Assembly: GCF_029761915.1 (NCBI RefSeq)
Contig: NZ_CP121695.1
Span: 6,601,501-6,665,500 of the forward strand
DNA from: Bradyrhizobium sp. CB1650
GTDB lineage: Bacteria > Pseudomonadota > Alphaproteobacteria > Rhizobiales > Xanthobacteraceae
Direction of reading: 5' to 3'
Length of the DNA: 64,000 nucleotides
Part shown: positions 42,673-51,018 of the stretch, piece after piece
Layout: each line of letters begins with the position of its first letter
Numbering within the stretch: position 1 is the first letter of the stretch
The notes under the pieces: model-generated
Database searches by the model: none
Told to the model about the DNA's origin: nothing
What the model saw: the letters and a program-made list of their open reading frames with translations, nothing else
Made by a program: the position numbers and the translations under genes

Positions 42673-43974
42673 TCAATCGGATGCCGGCAATCGCACGGTT
42701 GCACGAAGACCTGATCTGCTGGTCTCGATGACGTTTTCGAATTCGATCGAACCGCCGCATCTGTCGACGATGCGCTTCACGATCGACAGGCCAAGCCCGG
42801 ATCCGTCGCCGATCGGCCTGCGTCCCCGATAGAACGGCTCGAATATACGTTCGATGTCCTGCGGCGGGACGCCTGGTCCGTTGTCTTCGACGTTCAGGAC
42901 GGCGGCATTCGCTTCGCGATAGACGCTCAGATCCACCCGGCCGCCGTTCGGCGTGTACTTCACGGCGTTTTCGACGAGGTTGCGGACGAGGGAGCGGATG
43001 GCGAGCGGATCTGCGGTCACGGAGGCCGGTTCGGCCGTCGTGAAGCCTAGATCGATCTCGCGCGCGGAGGACTCCGCCAGAAGATCCGCGACGACTCCTT
43101 TCGCGATCTGATCCAGATATACCTCCTCGCCTGCCTCCTGGGAGGCGAGGTCCTGCCTTGCCAGAGCCAAGAGCTGATCGAGCAGATGTCTGGTTCTCCG
43201 CATGCCGCTCTTCAAGGCTTCGAGACGGTCTCGAGCCGCCGGGGGCATGTCGAGCGGATCGAGATTTTCGGTCTGCAGGCTGAGCGCTGTGATCGGCGTG
43301 CGCAGTTCGTGAGCGGCGTCCGCGACGAACCGCCGCTGCTGATCCATCATGGTGCGGATGCGTTCGAGCAGCGCATTGATCGACCCAAGGAAGGGCTGCA
43401 GCTCGCTCGGCGCGCCCTTCACCGACAGCGTGCTCAGGTCGACGGCCTTCCTGGCGTCGAGCTCGCCGGCCAGGCGAAACATCGGCCGAAAGGACCGCCC
43501 GATCACCAAGGCCGTGACCAGCAACAGGCAGGGCACCAGCGCGGCGATCGGCAACAACGTCCGGATCGCCGTGTCGCCCGCGATCTCCGAACGGATCTCG
43601 TCCCCCTGGGCCGCGGCGAACCTGCTGCCGTCGGGGCGCGTCCGGAGCAGGACGCGGATCGCGCGGCCCTGACGCGTATCGTTGTGCAGCCCGTCATGCA
43701 GCGTCCAAAGCCTGCGATCGTCGGCCGAGCCGCGCGGCGTCGGCCCCAGTTCGACCACGACGACCTCGGACTCGGCATCGACGCCGTTCATGGGCTGGCT
43801 CTGCCTTATCGAAGCACTCAGCGCGAACGTCCCGACCTGGGTTAGGACAGAATCCTGCATCTCGATGGCTTCGTTGTAGGCCCACACGTAGGCCAGCGTG
43901 CCGCCGATGGCTCCGGTGAGTACGATGATGGCGGTGAGTCCGACGAACAGGCGCCCGCGCAGCGACTTGATCAT
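42673..43974 (-). CDS. Sensor histidine kinase (QseC/PmrB-like)
   Basis: A 433-residue membrane kinase. TM1 is at about 9-32 and TM2 about 137-160, enclosing a ~105-residue periplasmic sensor; a HAMP-like linker follows. The H-box FVADAAHELRTPI has His222, the N-box is NLVENAVKYTPNGG, and the ATP lid has VEDNGPGVP and GDGSGLGLSIV. The start overlaps the response-regulator stop by 4 bp (ATGA). The signal is unknown; the divergent COG4705 genes are likely outputs. Confidence 0.92.
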   Translation of the reverse strand: MIKSLRGRLFVGLTAIIVLTGAIGGTLAYVWAYNEAIEMQDSVLTQVGTFALSASIRQSQPMNGVDAESEVVVVELGPTPRGSADDRRLWTLHDGLHNDTRQGRAIRVLLRTRPDGSRFAAAQGDEIRSEIAGDTAIRTLLPIAALVPCLLLVTALVIGRSFRPMFRLAGELDARKAVDLSTLSVKGAPSELQPFLGSINALLERIRTMMDQQRRFVADAAHELRTPITALSLQTENLDPLDMPPAARDRLEALKSGMRRTRHLLDQLLALARQDLASQEAGEEVYLDQIAKGVVADLLAESSAREIDLGFTTAEPASVTADPLAIRSLVRNLVENAVKYTPNGGRVDLSVYREANAAVLNVEDNGPGVPPQDIERIFEPFYRGRRPIGDGSGLGLSIVKRIVDRCGGSIEFENVIETSRSGLRATVRLPASD

Positions 43975-44630
43975 GATGGCCGGTCCACCATCCAGCCGAC
44001 GCCGCGGACGTTCCTGATCGCCATGGCGCCGAGCTTCTTGCGGACGGCGTGGATCAGAAACTCGACCGCGTTGCTTTCGACCTCTTCGTTCCAGCCGTAG
44101 ATATGGCGTTCGAGCTCGCTGCGCGACAGGATTGTCCCCGGACGCGCGAGCAGCGCCTGGAGGAGCGCGAATTCGCGGGCGCTAAGGATCACGCTCTCGC
44201 CGAAGTACGACGCCTCACGCGTCGCGGGATCCAATTGGAGCTTGCCGTTGCTCAGGATCGGCGAGGCGCCGCTGCCTTCGCGCCTCATCACCGCCCTCAT
44301 GCGCGCCAAGAGCTCGCCAACCTCGAACGGCTTCACGAGGTAGTCGTCCGCCCCGAGATCGAGCCCCCGGATGCGGTCGGTCAGAGCATCCCGTGCCGTG
44401 AGGATGATCACGGGTAGGCGGCTGCTCGCGCGAAGGTTCTTCAGCACATCGAGACCGTCAACGAGCGGCAGCCCGAGGTCGAGAAGCGCGATTTCGTAGG
44501 TCTCGCTACGGATCGCTTCCATGGCGAGCTCGCCGTCCTGTATCCAGTCGACAGCGTAGGCGGCATCCTTCAACGCCTCCACCACTGCGGCTCCGATCAT
44601 TCGGTCGTCCTCGACCAAAAGCACTCGCAT
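43971..44630 (-). CDS. OmpR-family response regulator
   Basis: A 219-residue regulator. The receiver domain carries acidic EDD at 7-9, phospho-acceptor Asp51 (ALLDLGLP), Thr/Ala switch ILTARD and Lys in YLVKPFE. The C-terminal winged helix has LTREASYFGESVILSAREFALLQALL-type sequence and HAVRKKLGA. It is first in the pair with the kinase. It is divergent from the COG4705 operon, with a ~70-bp symmetrical dyad of CTTAGG repeats in between that is probably its binding site. Confidence 0.92.
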   Translation of the reverse strand: MRVLLVEDDRMIGAAVVEALKDAAYAVDWIQDGELAMEAIRSETYEIALLDLGLPLVDGLDVLKNLRASSRLPVIILTARDALTDRIRGLDLGADDYLVKPFEVGELLARMRAVMRREGSGASPILSNGKLQLDPATREASYFGESVILSAREFALLQALLARPGTILSRSELERHIYGWNEEVESNAVEFLIHAVRKKLGAMAIRNVRGVGWMVDRPS

Positions 44631-44781
44631 CGCTCCAACATCCTGGTTCGGGGCGCCGACCGGCGGAACACCTGTCAGTGCGACTTGTCGCCGTCGGCGT
44701 CCATCCCTTTGCTTTCGTACTCCACCCGCCGGGTCTTTCCATTGACGTTCTCTTGAAGCTTCCCTGCACCCTGACCGGACC

Positions 44782-44850
44782 GACTTAGGCCCGACTTAGG
44801 GCCGCCCGAAGTTCAGATCCCCGCCTGAACTCCTAAGCCGGACCTAAGTC
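44782..44850. promoter_or_regulatory. Long dyad with 11-bp-spaced GACTTAGG repeats (probable response-regulator sites)
   Basis: The left arm holds GACTTAGG twice at 44782 and 44793 (11-bp period). The right arm holds the inverse CCTAAG at 44832 and 44843, also with 11-bp period. Left GACTTAGGCCCGACTTAGG and the reverse complement of the right arm match at 17 of 19 positions. The centre carries GTTCAG-N8-CTGAAC (44811-44830). Paired 11-bp repeats are typical of OmpR-family regulators. The site lies between the regulator gene and the divergent COG4705 gene. Confidence 0.7.
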
Positions 44851-44918
44851 TGGACACATATGGTGCCCCCGAGTTTCGGCGGCTCCCGCCGACACCTTTC
44901 GGATAGGAGTCATTCGAC

Positions 44919-45701
44919 GTGCTTGGCAACGGACGTCCCGGCAACATGCTGAACAAGGTCCCAGAGGTCACCCTCATCTTCTGGATCATCAAGATCATGT
45001 CGACGACGGTCGGAGAGACGGGCGCGGACTATCTCGCCGTCCACGTCGGTCTCGGGACGACCGTGACGGGTCTCCTCATGGCAGGTCTGCTCGCCGTCGC
45101 GCTCATCGTCCAACTCGGCATGAACCGATACGTGCCGTGGATCTACTGGTTGACAGTGGTCCTGGTCAGCGTCGTCGGTACGCAGATCACCGATTTTCTC
45201 TCCGACAAGCTCGAGATTAGCCTCTACGTCAGCACGGCTGCGTTCTCCGTCGTCCTCGCCGCAATCTTCGCGGTCTGGTACGCGGTCGAGCGAACATTGT
45301 CGATCCACACCATCGTCACGACGCGGCGCGAGCTCTTCTACTGGGCGGCGATCCTCTTCACTTTCGCGCTTGGCACGGCGGCCGGCGACCTCGCTACGGA
45401 AGCGCTTGGTCTGGGCTTCAACGTCGGAGTCCTGGTCTTCGCCGTGCTGATCGCGACCGTCGCCGGAGCCTATGCGCTCGGCGTTGATGCAGTCCTCGCC
45501 TTCTGGATCGCCTACATCCTGACGCGCCCTCTGGGCGCCTCGCTCGGAGATCTCCTGTCGCAATCCCAGGAGTACGGCGGCCTTGGCCTCGGCACGATCT
45601 ACACGAGCCTCGCCTTCCTCACGGTCATCATCGCCCTCGTCGCGTGGCTCTCCTTCGAAGGGGAGCGCGCCGGCAAAACCCAGACCTTCCCGAGCAACTG
45701 A
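44919..45701 (+). CDS. COG4705-family membrane protein, paralogue 1
   Basis: A 260-residue membrane protein with about eight helices. The core [29 protein letters not shown] has a close repeat in the second half ([34 protein letters not shown]). The T-x-GE/GD-x-x-(T/S)D motifs recur, so polar residues line several helices. The family has been proposed to carry manganese or other cations, unproven. GTG 44919 follows AGGAG at 9 nt; ATG 44946 is an alternative without a site. Probably controlled by the divergent two-component system. Confidence 0.85.
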   Translation: MLGNGRPGNMLNKVPEVTLIFWIIKIMSTTVGETGADYLAVHVGLGTTVTGLLMAGLLAVALIVQLGMNRYVPWIYWLTVVLVSVVGTQITDFLSDKLEISLYVSTAAFSVVLAAIFAVWYAVERTLSIHTIVTTRRELFYWAAILFTFALGTAAGDLATEALGLGFNVGVLVFAVLIATVAGAYALGVDAVLAFWIAYILTRPLGASLGDLLSQSQEYGGLGLGTIYTSLAFLTVIIALVAWLSFEGERAGKTQTFPSN

Positions 45702-45756
45702 CTCCGTCACTCTCCGAAGGCTCGGCCGAACCAACTTCCATGAAAGGAACGTCACG

Positions 45757-46149
45757 ATGAACAAGACTGCGATCACATGCGCTGCGGCAATCCTCGCCGT
45801 CGCGATCGGCCAATCGGCTCCCCAGGTCGGCGGCGCCTTTCTGCCGCGCGCGGAGGCCGCGCAATCCAAGCTCGGAGACCTGACGCCCTTCCGCAGCATC
45901 GCCGCCGACGTTGCAGCGCTCGTCGACAAGGGCGACCTTCCGGGCGCCAAGACGCGCATCAAGGATCTGGAGACCAGGTGGGACGAGGCGGAAGCCGGCT
46001 TGAAGCCGCGCGCTGCGGCCGACTGGCACACCGTCGACAAGGCAATCGACCGCGCGCTCGAAGCCGTCCGGGAAAGCAATCCAGATGCCGCCAAACGCAA
46101 GAAGGCGCTCGCAGACCTCCTGTCCGTCATGGACTCCATGAAGGCCTAA
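45757..46149 (+). CDS. Secreted helical protein of unknown function (130 aa)
   Basis: From ATG 45757 (AAAGGAAC upstream) the product has a signal peptide ([16 protein letters not shown], cleavage near AEA-AQ at residue 31) and a fully helical, charged mature part ([59 protein letters not shown]). It has no Cys or His cluster. It is encoded between two COG4705 genes and probably translated with them. The family is common beside COG4705 in rhizobia but has no known role. Confidence 0.8.
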   Translation: MNKTAITCAAAILAVAIGQSAPQVGGAFLPRAEAAQSKLGDLTPFRSIAADVAALVDKGDLPGAKTRIKDLETRWDEAEAGLKPRAAADWHTVDKAIDRALEAVRESNPDAAKRKKALADLLSVMDSMKA

Positions 46150-46177
46150 CGCCCGGCACAACCCGCTCGACAACCAC

Positions 46178-46200
46178 CGGCCGGTCTTCATGACCGGCCG
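46178..46200 (+). terminator. Hairpin CGGCCGGT-N7-ACCGGCCG
   Basis: A perfect 8-bp stem with a 7-nt loop, 29 bp after the secreted-protein stop and 50 bp before the second COG4705 gene. It lacks a T tract, so it may reduce read-through rather than stop it fully. Confidence 0.4.
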
Positions 46201-46249
46201 CCACGCTCCGGCCTGCCGGGGCGAACGGATTCAGGTGAAGGACTCCCGC

Positions 46250-47023
46250 ATGAAAGACGGCATCGAACAGAGCAAGGTTCCGGAGGTAACTCTGATCTTC
46301 TGGATCATCAAAATTTTGGCAACGACCCTGGGTGAAACCGGGGGCGACGCTGTGTCCATGTCCATGAACCTCGGATACGCCGTGAGCAGTGCGATCTTTA
46401 TCGGCATCTTCCTGATCGCGGTCGCCGCACAGATCTCGGTACGAAAATTCCATCCCTTCCTGTATTGGTTCGTCGTGATCGCTACGACGACGGCCGGCAC
46501 AACCATGGCGGATCTTGCGGACCGCTCGCTCGGCATCGGTTATCCGGGCGGAACCTCGCTGCTGTTTGCGCTGCTGATGATCTCGCTGTTCGTGTGGTAT
46601 CGCTCGGAAGGGTCGATCTCGGTCAACACCGTCTCGATCCCGCGCGTCGAAACCTTCTATTGGGTCTCGATCCTCTTCTCGCAGACGCTCGGCACCGCGC
46701 TCGGCGACTGGATGGCCGACACCAACGGTCTCGGGTACGAAGGCGGCGCCTTGGTGTTCGGCGCCGGGCTGGCTGCGATCGCCGCGGCCTATTACTTCAC
46801 TTCGGTGTCGCGCACTGCGCTGTTCTGGGCCGCCTTCATTCTGACGCGGCCACTTGGAGCAACGCTCGGCGATCTGCTCGACAAGCCGCTTGCCAACGGC
46901 GGGCTTGCTTTCAGCCGGTATCTCGCATCGGCCGTCCTGGCCGCACTGATCGTCGCCTGCGTCGCCATGCTCCCGCAGCGCGCCGGCACACATCCCGGAC
47001 AACCTGAAGCTAACCGCATTTGA
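46250..47023 (+). CDS. COG4705-family membrane protein, paralogue 2
   Basis: A 257-residue paralogue of the protein at 44919-45701, with about eight helices: [70 protein letters not shown] and LTRPLGATLGDLLDKPL. The four TxG(E/D)xxAD-type helices suggest a four-fold pseudo-repeat. ATG 46250 (GAAGGA upstream) matches the start of the first paralogue best. Two adjacent copies may form a heteromer or serve different ions. Confidence 0.85.
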   Translation: MKDGIEQSKVPEVTLIFWIIKILATTLGETGGDAVSMSMNLGYAVSSAIFIGIFLIAVAAQISVRKFHPFLYWFVVIATTTAGTTMADLADRSLGIGYPGGTSLLFALLMISLFVWYRSEGSISVNTVSIPRVETFYWVSILFSQTLGTALGDWMADTNGLGYEGGALVFGAGLAAIAAAYYFTSVSRTALFWAAFILTRPLGATLGDLLDKPLANGGLAFSRYLASAVLAALIVACVAMLPQRAGTHPGQPEANRI

Positions 47024-47030
47024 ACTGGCG

Positions 47031-47065
47031 GCCCCGTCGAAGCCGTGACGACTTCGGCGGGCCCT
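47031..47065 (+). terminator. Hairpin after the second COG4705 gene
   Basis: GCCCCGTCGAAG pairs with CTTCGGCGGGC (one G-U pair, one bulge), just after the stop at 47023. It is a likely terminator for the three-gene unit. No T tract is seen. Confidence 0.4.
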
Positions 47066-47152
47066 TGCAGGCGCCGCGGAACACCGGGGGTGTAGAGTAG
47101 GTCCCTCGCTTGGTGCCCAAGCCCATGCCTTTTCTGGCTTGAGCTTGATGCG

Positions 47153-47734
47153 TCAGCATGACCGCGAGGGGAGAGCGGCGACCAGGCAATCCAGCGCTGC
47201 TCTATGCCGTGCGCGCTCGATACGAAGTTTGAGAGTTGCCAGCATGGTCATAAAATTAGACCTCTCCTCGCTTGCATAGTCCTTGAAAATGAAGTCATCG
47301 AGGTACAGCTGCTGCGCAGCGAGATTTCCCAGCTGCTGATGAGTCGGTTCACAGAGCGACAACTGGACTACGCGCCCGTCACTCGAACAGCGTCTTCGAT
47401 ACAGCAGTCCCTTCTTTTCCAGCGCCTTCGACTGGGTCGTCACGAACGACGGCTCGACGTGAAGCATCTTCGCGACGACGTTTACGGCGACGCCGTCGTC
47501 TGTGGATAGCGCCATCAGGATCTTCAACTGCGGATGGCTTACCCCCAGCGCGCTCGCCCATATCTGATGGATTTCTTCGAGATAAACATTGATTGAACCA
47601 ATCTCCCACGCAAGCTGCTTTGTCGGCGTCTGTCCTGTTAGCGATATCTCCGATTTCGTATTCCGCTCGTTCCCGCAATATGGATCGTCGATGCGGCAGC
47701 CCGGCGCCGCAGATGGGCGTCGATTCGAGGTCAC
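47153..47734 (-). CDS. MarR-family transcriptional regulator
   Basis: A 193-residue MarR protein with a ~35-residue N-terminal extension. ALGVSHPQLKILMALSTDDGVAVNVVAKMLHVEPSFVTTQSKALEKKGLLYRRRCSSDGRVVQLSL is the winged HTH with the DxR wing. GTG 47734 overlaps the preceding stop as GTGA, with GGAGATCAG upstream, so it is translationally coupled. It is the last gene of the pump/OpgC operon and may repress it. Confidence 0.82.
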   Translation of the reverse strand: MTSNRRPSAAPGCRIDDPYCGNERNTKSEISLTGQTPTKQLAWEIGSINVYLEEIHQIWASALGVSHPQLKILMALSTDDGVAVNVVAKMLHVEPSFVTTQSKALEKKGLLYRRRCSSDGRVVQLSLCEPTHQQLGNLAAQQLYLDDFIFKDYASEERSNFMTMLATLKLRIERARHRAALDCLVAALPSRSC

Positions 47735-47961
47735 ACCTGATCTCCGTGAGTGCACGTCTTCCGACTCTCTTTGGCTGCTCTCATCGTATTCACGACGAGC
47801 AAGCTCGGGCAGCCCAACGCCAACGCCGAACCGGCGAAGAGCGGTGAGCCCGGCAGCAACGCTGCCAGGATGGTCGATCCCGCGACGATGCCGATGATCG
47901 CCAGCGCGAGGGCGCCATCGTCCACGAACAGTCCGATCACTTCCTGGAGAGCCACCTTCAT
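47731..47961 (-). CDS. Small membrane protein (76 aa)
   Basis: A 76-residue product starting MKVALQEVIGLFVDDGALALAIIGIVAGSTILAALLP, with two hydrophobic helices (17-35 and about 41-58) and a basic tail (MRAAKESRKTCTHGDQV). The ATG overlaps the COG4280 stop (ATGA), and its stop overlaps the MarR GTG. Such a small protein sandwiched between two coupled genes is probably a subunit partner of the COG4280 protein. The family is not recognised. Confidence 0.75.
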   Translation of the reverse strand: MKVALQEVIGLFVDDGALALAIIGIVAGSTILAALLPGSPLFAGSALALGCPSLLVVNTMRAAKESRKTCTHGDQV

Positions 47962-48695
47962 GCAGCGACCCTCGAACCGAAGCCGCGCGCGAGCCCGATC
48001 GCGGCGCATCCAGTGCCCAGAAAAACCGCCGCGAAAACAATGATCGCCAGGTCCGCTCCCGGCCATGCAATGCCAAGTCCCTCTCCCGTCCAGAACACGC
48101 CGAACGCCGACAGCAGGACCCCTACGACGAACTTGAGAGCGTTTTCGGGAACCCTCGCAAGCGGACGATGGATGGCCAAGCCCAGCAATAGAACCGCGAT
48201 GCATGCTACGCCAGCGCCGACGGCAGCGGACAACATTCCCCGCTCGGCGCCCAGAGCGACTACTACGAAGACGACCTCCAGCCCTTCCAGGAGAACCGCC
48301 TTGAATGCGGTGAGCGTCGCGATTCTGTCCAGCCTCGTTGCCTTCCGGTCCCTCAAGCCCCGAAGCCCGGAAGTCTCGGCCGCGAACGCCGCGTCTTCGT
48401 CATGAAGCGCAATGAACCCGGCCGCGCGCAAAATCGCCTTTCGCATCCAGCGGAGGCCAAACAGGAGGAGAAGGACCCCGATGACGAATTGAAGGAGATG
48501 AAGGGGGATCCGGTCCAGCACAGGTCCGAGCAGAAGGACGATCGCCGACAGCGCGGCCAATCCGGCGCAGAGGCCGACCGCAGCGGGGCGCCACCCCCTT
48601 ACGGTCGCCACCGCCAAGATAACGGTAAGAGCCTCCACGGCCTCCACCAGCGAAGCAAGGAAAGCGGCTGTCACGATGGGCCACGCCAGATTCAT
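47958..48695 (-). CDS. COG4280-family membrane protein
   Basis: A 245-residue protein with about seven helices. FLASLVEAVEALTVILAVATVRGWRPA and VLLEGLEVVFVVVALGAERG carry Glu residues inside helices in two repeats (E-x-x-E-x-L-T), a pattern shared with UPF0016/TMEM165-type cation transporters. That suggests, but does not show, cation/H+ exchange. ATG 48695 is preceded by a strong GGGAGGAG. It is coupled to the downstream small membrane protein. Confidence 0.82.
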   Translation of the reverse strand: MNLAWPIVTAAFLASLVEAVEALTVILAVATVRGWRPAAVGLCAGLAALSAIVLLLGPVLDRIPLHLLQFVIGVLLLLFGLRWMRKAILRAAGFIALHDEDAAFAAETSGLRGLRDRKATRLDRIATLTAFKAVLLEGLEVVFVVVALGAERGMLSAAVGAGVACIAVLLLGLAIHRPLARVPENALKFVVGVLLSAFGVFWTGEGLGIAWPGADLAIIVFAAVFLGTGCAAIGLARGFGSRVAA

Positions 48696-49830
48696 ACCAC
48701 TCCTCCCGCTCCCGTCCGCACAACTCTCGCTTGGCCTGTCCAACGAGTTCGCTGGAGACGTAAGCGATGGCAGTCATGAGCGACAGACCCATGATGCCGG
48801 CAGCGATCTGAGCCCACAGCGCGTTCGCGCTGAGCTCAATCCAGGCATGCGCGCAGAACGACAGCACGACGCCGCCACAGAAGACCGGAAGCGAGCGCCT
48901 GCCACAGGCGATGATCGGAGCGAACGCTCGCCAGTGCAAAACCGCCGAATCCGGACGCAACAGCTTGTTCGCGACGACAGCCAGGGCGACGAAGTGAATG
49001 ACCCGCGAAGGCGCCAAGTTGGTTTTATGGGCCGGGCCGAAGGGGTTGGGAATCCATGCCGGCAGCACCCCGACATCGGCCTGCAGCGCAATGATGAAGG
49101 TCAACAAAAGCACGCCGGCCGCGATCCAGCAGACGGCATCCGATCGCAGGATCGGGTCGATCGGACGCGTGGCTCCGAAGCCCACCCATGCGCCAAGAAA
49201 GAACAACAGTTGCCATGCAAACGGGTTGAAGAACCAAACGCCGGCCTGGACACCGGGAAGGTTCCAGCCGAAGTGTCGGGACGCGAGGTAGACGCAGAGC
49301 GAAAGGACGATGGCAAGAAACGGCTTCCTGGCCAGGAGCCACATGCCCGGTACGAACGCGGCCAGCAATGCCATGTAGAGGGGAAGCACATCGAGATTGA
49401 CGGGTTTGTATGCGAGGAGCAGGGCCTGGCCCAAGGCGCGAACCGGGGTTTCGGCGAACGCAGCGACGTTGAACTGATTGACGTCGTCGGGATCGCCGGA
49501 GACGTACGACACCCAGACGATCACGCCGACGTAGACAAACAGGACGGCAAGGTGAGCAGCGTAAAGCTGGAGCACACGCTTCAGGACCCTCGCGGCCGCC
49601 GCAGCATATCCTTTCTCACGCATGATCCGGAGGAAGACCAAGGCGGCCGTGTATCCGGAGATGAAGACGAACAGGTCGGCGGCATCGCTGAACCCATAGT
49701 TCCTGATGGTCATCCAGCTCAGTATTTCGTGCGGCGTGTGATCCAGGAAGATCGCCCAGTTGGCCAGCCCTCTGAACAAATCCAACCGGACATCGCGACC
49801 AGAAACAGCCTTCTCGATCAAGTTATTCAT
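48400..49830 (-). CDS. opgC: OpgC-like membrane acyltransferase-family protein
   Basis: The first ~375 residues are an OpgC/acyltransferase-3-type membrane protein (RDVRLDLFRGLANWAIFLDHTPHE, SDAADLFVFISGYTAALVF, RSLPVFCGGVVLSFCAH), with about ten helices and the RLDLFRG/HTP/SGY family motifs. OpgC succinylates periplasmic glucans. The open frame then runs ~295 bp through the start of the COG4280 gene, adding ~98 low-complexity residues that are not family sequence. The true end is probably near 48692, where another frame has a TGA overlapping the next ATG, so a frameshift near the 3' end is likely. GAGGTGG precedes ATG 49830. Confidence 0.78.
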   Translation of the reverse strand: MNNLIEKAVSGRDVRLDLFRGLANWAIFLDHTPHEILSWMTIRNYGFSDAADLFVFISGYTAALVFLRIMREKGYAAAAARVLKRVLQLYAAHLAVLFVYVGVIVWVSYVSGDPDDVNQFNVAAFAETPVRALGQALLLAYKPVNLDVLPLYMALLAAFVPGMWLLARKPFLAIVLSLCVYLASRHFGWNLPGVQAGVWFFNPFAWQLLFFLGAWVGFGATRPIDPILRSDAVCWIAAGVLLLTFIIALQADVGVLPAWIPNPFGPAHKTNLAPSRVIHFVALAVVANKLLRPDSAVLHWRAFAPIIACGRRSLPVFCGGVVLSFCAHAWIELSANALWAQIAAGIMGLSLMTAIAYVSSELVGQAKRELCGREREEWYESGVAHRDSRFPCFAGGGRGGSYRYLGGGDRKGVAPRCGRPLRRIGRAVGDRPSARTCAGPDPPSSPSIRHRGPSPPVWPPLDAKGDFARGRVHCAS

Positions 49831-49848
49831 GACCACCTCGGTCCGATG

Positions 49849-51006
49849 TCAGGACGACGGTGGCGTGGCGGCGACCTGGACGTTATCGCCGTCCGCGAGG
49901 GTCTCAGGAGGATTGTCGACAATGCGATCCGATGACGTGAGGCCGGCAAGCACCTCGACGCTGTCGCCGAAGTCGCGGCCGAGCTCGACCTTCTTCAGCA
50001 CGACCTTGCTGTTGCCGTCGAGGATCGCAACCTGCGTGCCCTTGTTGCCGACGACGAGTGCCGTAGACGGGATCCGGAGCCGGTTCGGGTCCGACGGGAT
50101 ATTGAAGTGCACGTTGCAATAGGCGCCGCCGAAGAACTTTCCGTCCGAATTGTCGGCCTGTAGCTCGACTTGCATGCTGTGGGACGTGCTGTTGATCGAC
50201 TTCGAGATGTGCGACAGCGTCGCCTCGAACTGGACCCCAGGGTATTGCGGCATCTCGAACGTCGCGGCCATTCCCAGCTTCAAGCCCGCGGAGAAGGACT
50301 GCGGCGCCTGGACGTAGATCCGGACCCTGTGCAGGTCCGACACTTCGAAGAGCGGCTGCCCGGATCCGCCTGCGGAGATCAGCATGCCGATCTCGACGTT
50401 GCGGGCCGTGACAACGCCGTCAAAGGGGGCCGCCAGCGTCTTGAACGACTGCATCGTCTCGAGCTGCTTGACGTTCGCCTCGTTGGCATCGACCACGGCC
50501 TCCTTCGCCTTGGCGTCGGCGTCGGTCTGGTCGGCGAGTTGCTGCGCGACGATCTGCTTCTGAAGCAGGATATTGTTGCGCGAGGCCGTGAGGTTGGCGA
50601 TCTGCAGGTTGGCGCGCACGCTCGCCAGCGTTGCCTTGGTCTGGCTGAGCTGCTGATCCAGGTCGGGCGCATCGATGATTGCCAGCGCCTGTCCCGCCTT
50701 GACCGGCGTCCCGATGTCGTGCTCCCAGCTCTTGATATAACCGTTCACACGCGCGTAGATCGCCGCCTTGTTGAACGGCTGGACATTGCCGGGAAGCGTC
50801 AGCGTCTGGTTCGGCGGCGTAGGAATGAACGATGCCAGCGACACCGTCGGCGTGGCCTGCCGGCTGGCCCAGTCCACCACCTCCTGCTTGCTCTGCACCC
50901 GGTTCATGAAGCCGTAGCCGGCAGTGACCCCGGCAAACAAAAGCGCCGCGCCGGCGATCGTCAGCAGGCTCCGCTTCGCAGGAATTTTGACGTCATCCGT
51001 CGACAT
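49849..51006 (-). CDS. RND efflux periplasmic adaptor subunit
   Basis: A 385-residue membrane-fusion protein. The N-terminal anchor is LTIAGAALLFAGVTAGYGF. A lipoyl/barrel-sandwich region follows (LPGNVQPFNKAAIYARVNGYIKSWEHDIGTPVKAGQALAIID), with helical hairpin LSQTKATLASVRANLQIA…NVKQLETMQSFKTLAAPFDGVVT. ATG 51006 follows GGAG at 6 nt; TTG 51018 is four residues longer. It is translated right after the RND pump gene (15 bp). Confidence 0.92.
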   Translation of the reverse strand: MSTDDVKIPAKRSLLTIAGAALLFAGVTAGYGFMNRVQSKQEVVDWASRQATPTVSLASFIPTPPNQTLTLPGNVQPFNKAAIYARVNGYIKSWEHDIGTPVKAGQALAIIDAPDLDQQLSQTKATLASVRANLQIANLTASRNNILLQKQIVAQQLADQTDADAKAKEAVVDANEANVKQLETMQSFKTLAAPFDGVVTARNVEIGMLISAGGSGQPLFEVSDLHRVRIYVQAPQSFSAGLKLGMAATFEMPQYPGVQFEATLSHISKSINSTSHSMQVELQADNSDGKFFGGAYCNVHFNIPSDPNRLRIPSTALVVGNKGTQVAILDGNSKVVLKKVELGRDFGDSVEVLAGLTSSDRIVDNPPETLADGDNVQVAATPPSS

Positions 51007-51018
51007 CGATTGCTCCAA

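Noticed and set aside
44910..46139. A 409-residue minus-strand frame across the COG4705 gene and secreted-protein gene
   Set aside because: Antisense to two genes with family evidence and ribosome-binding sites; no motif of its own.
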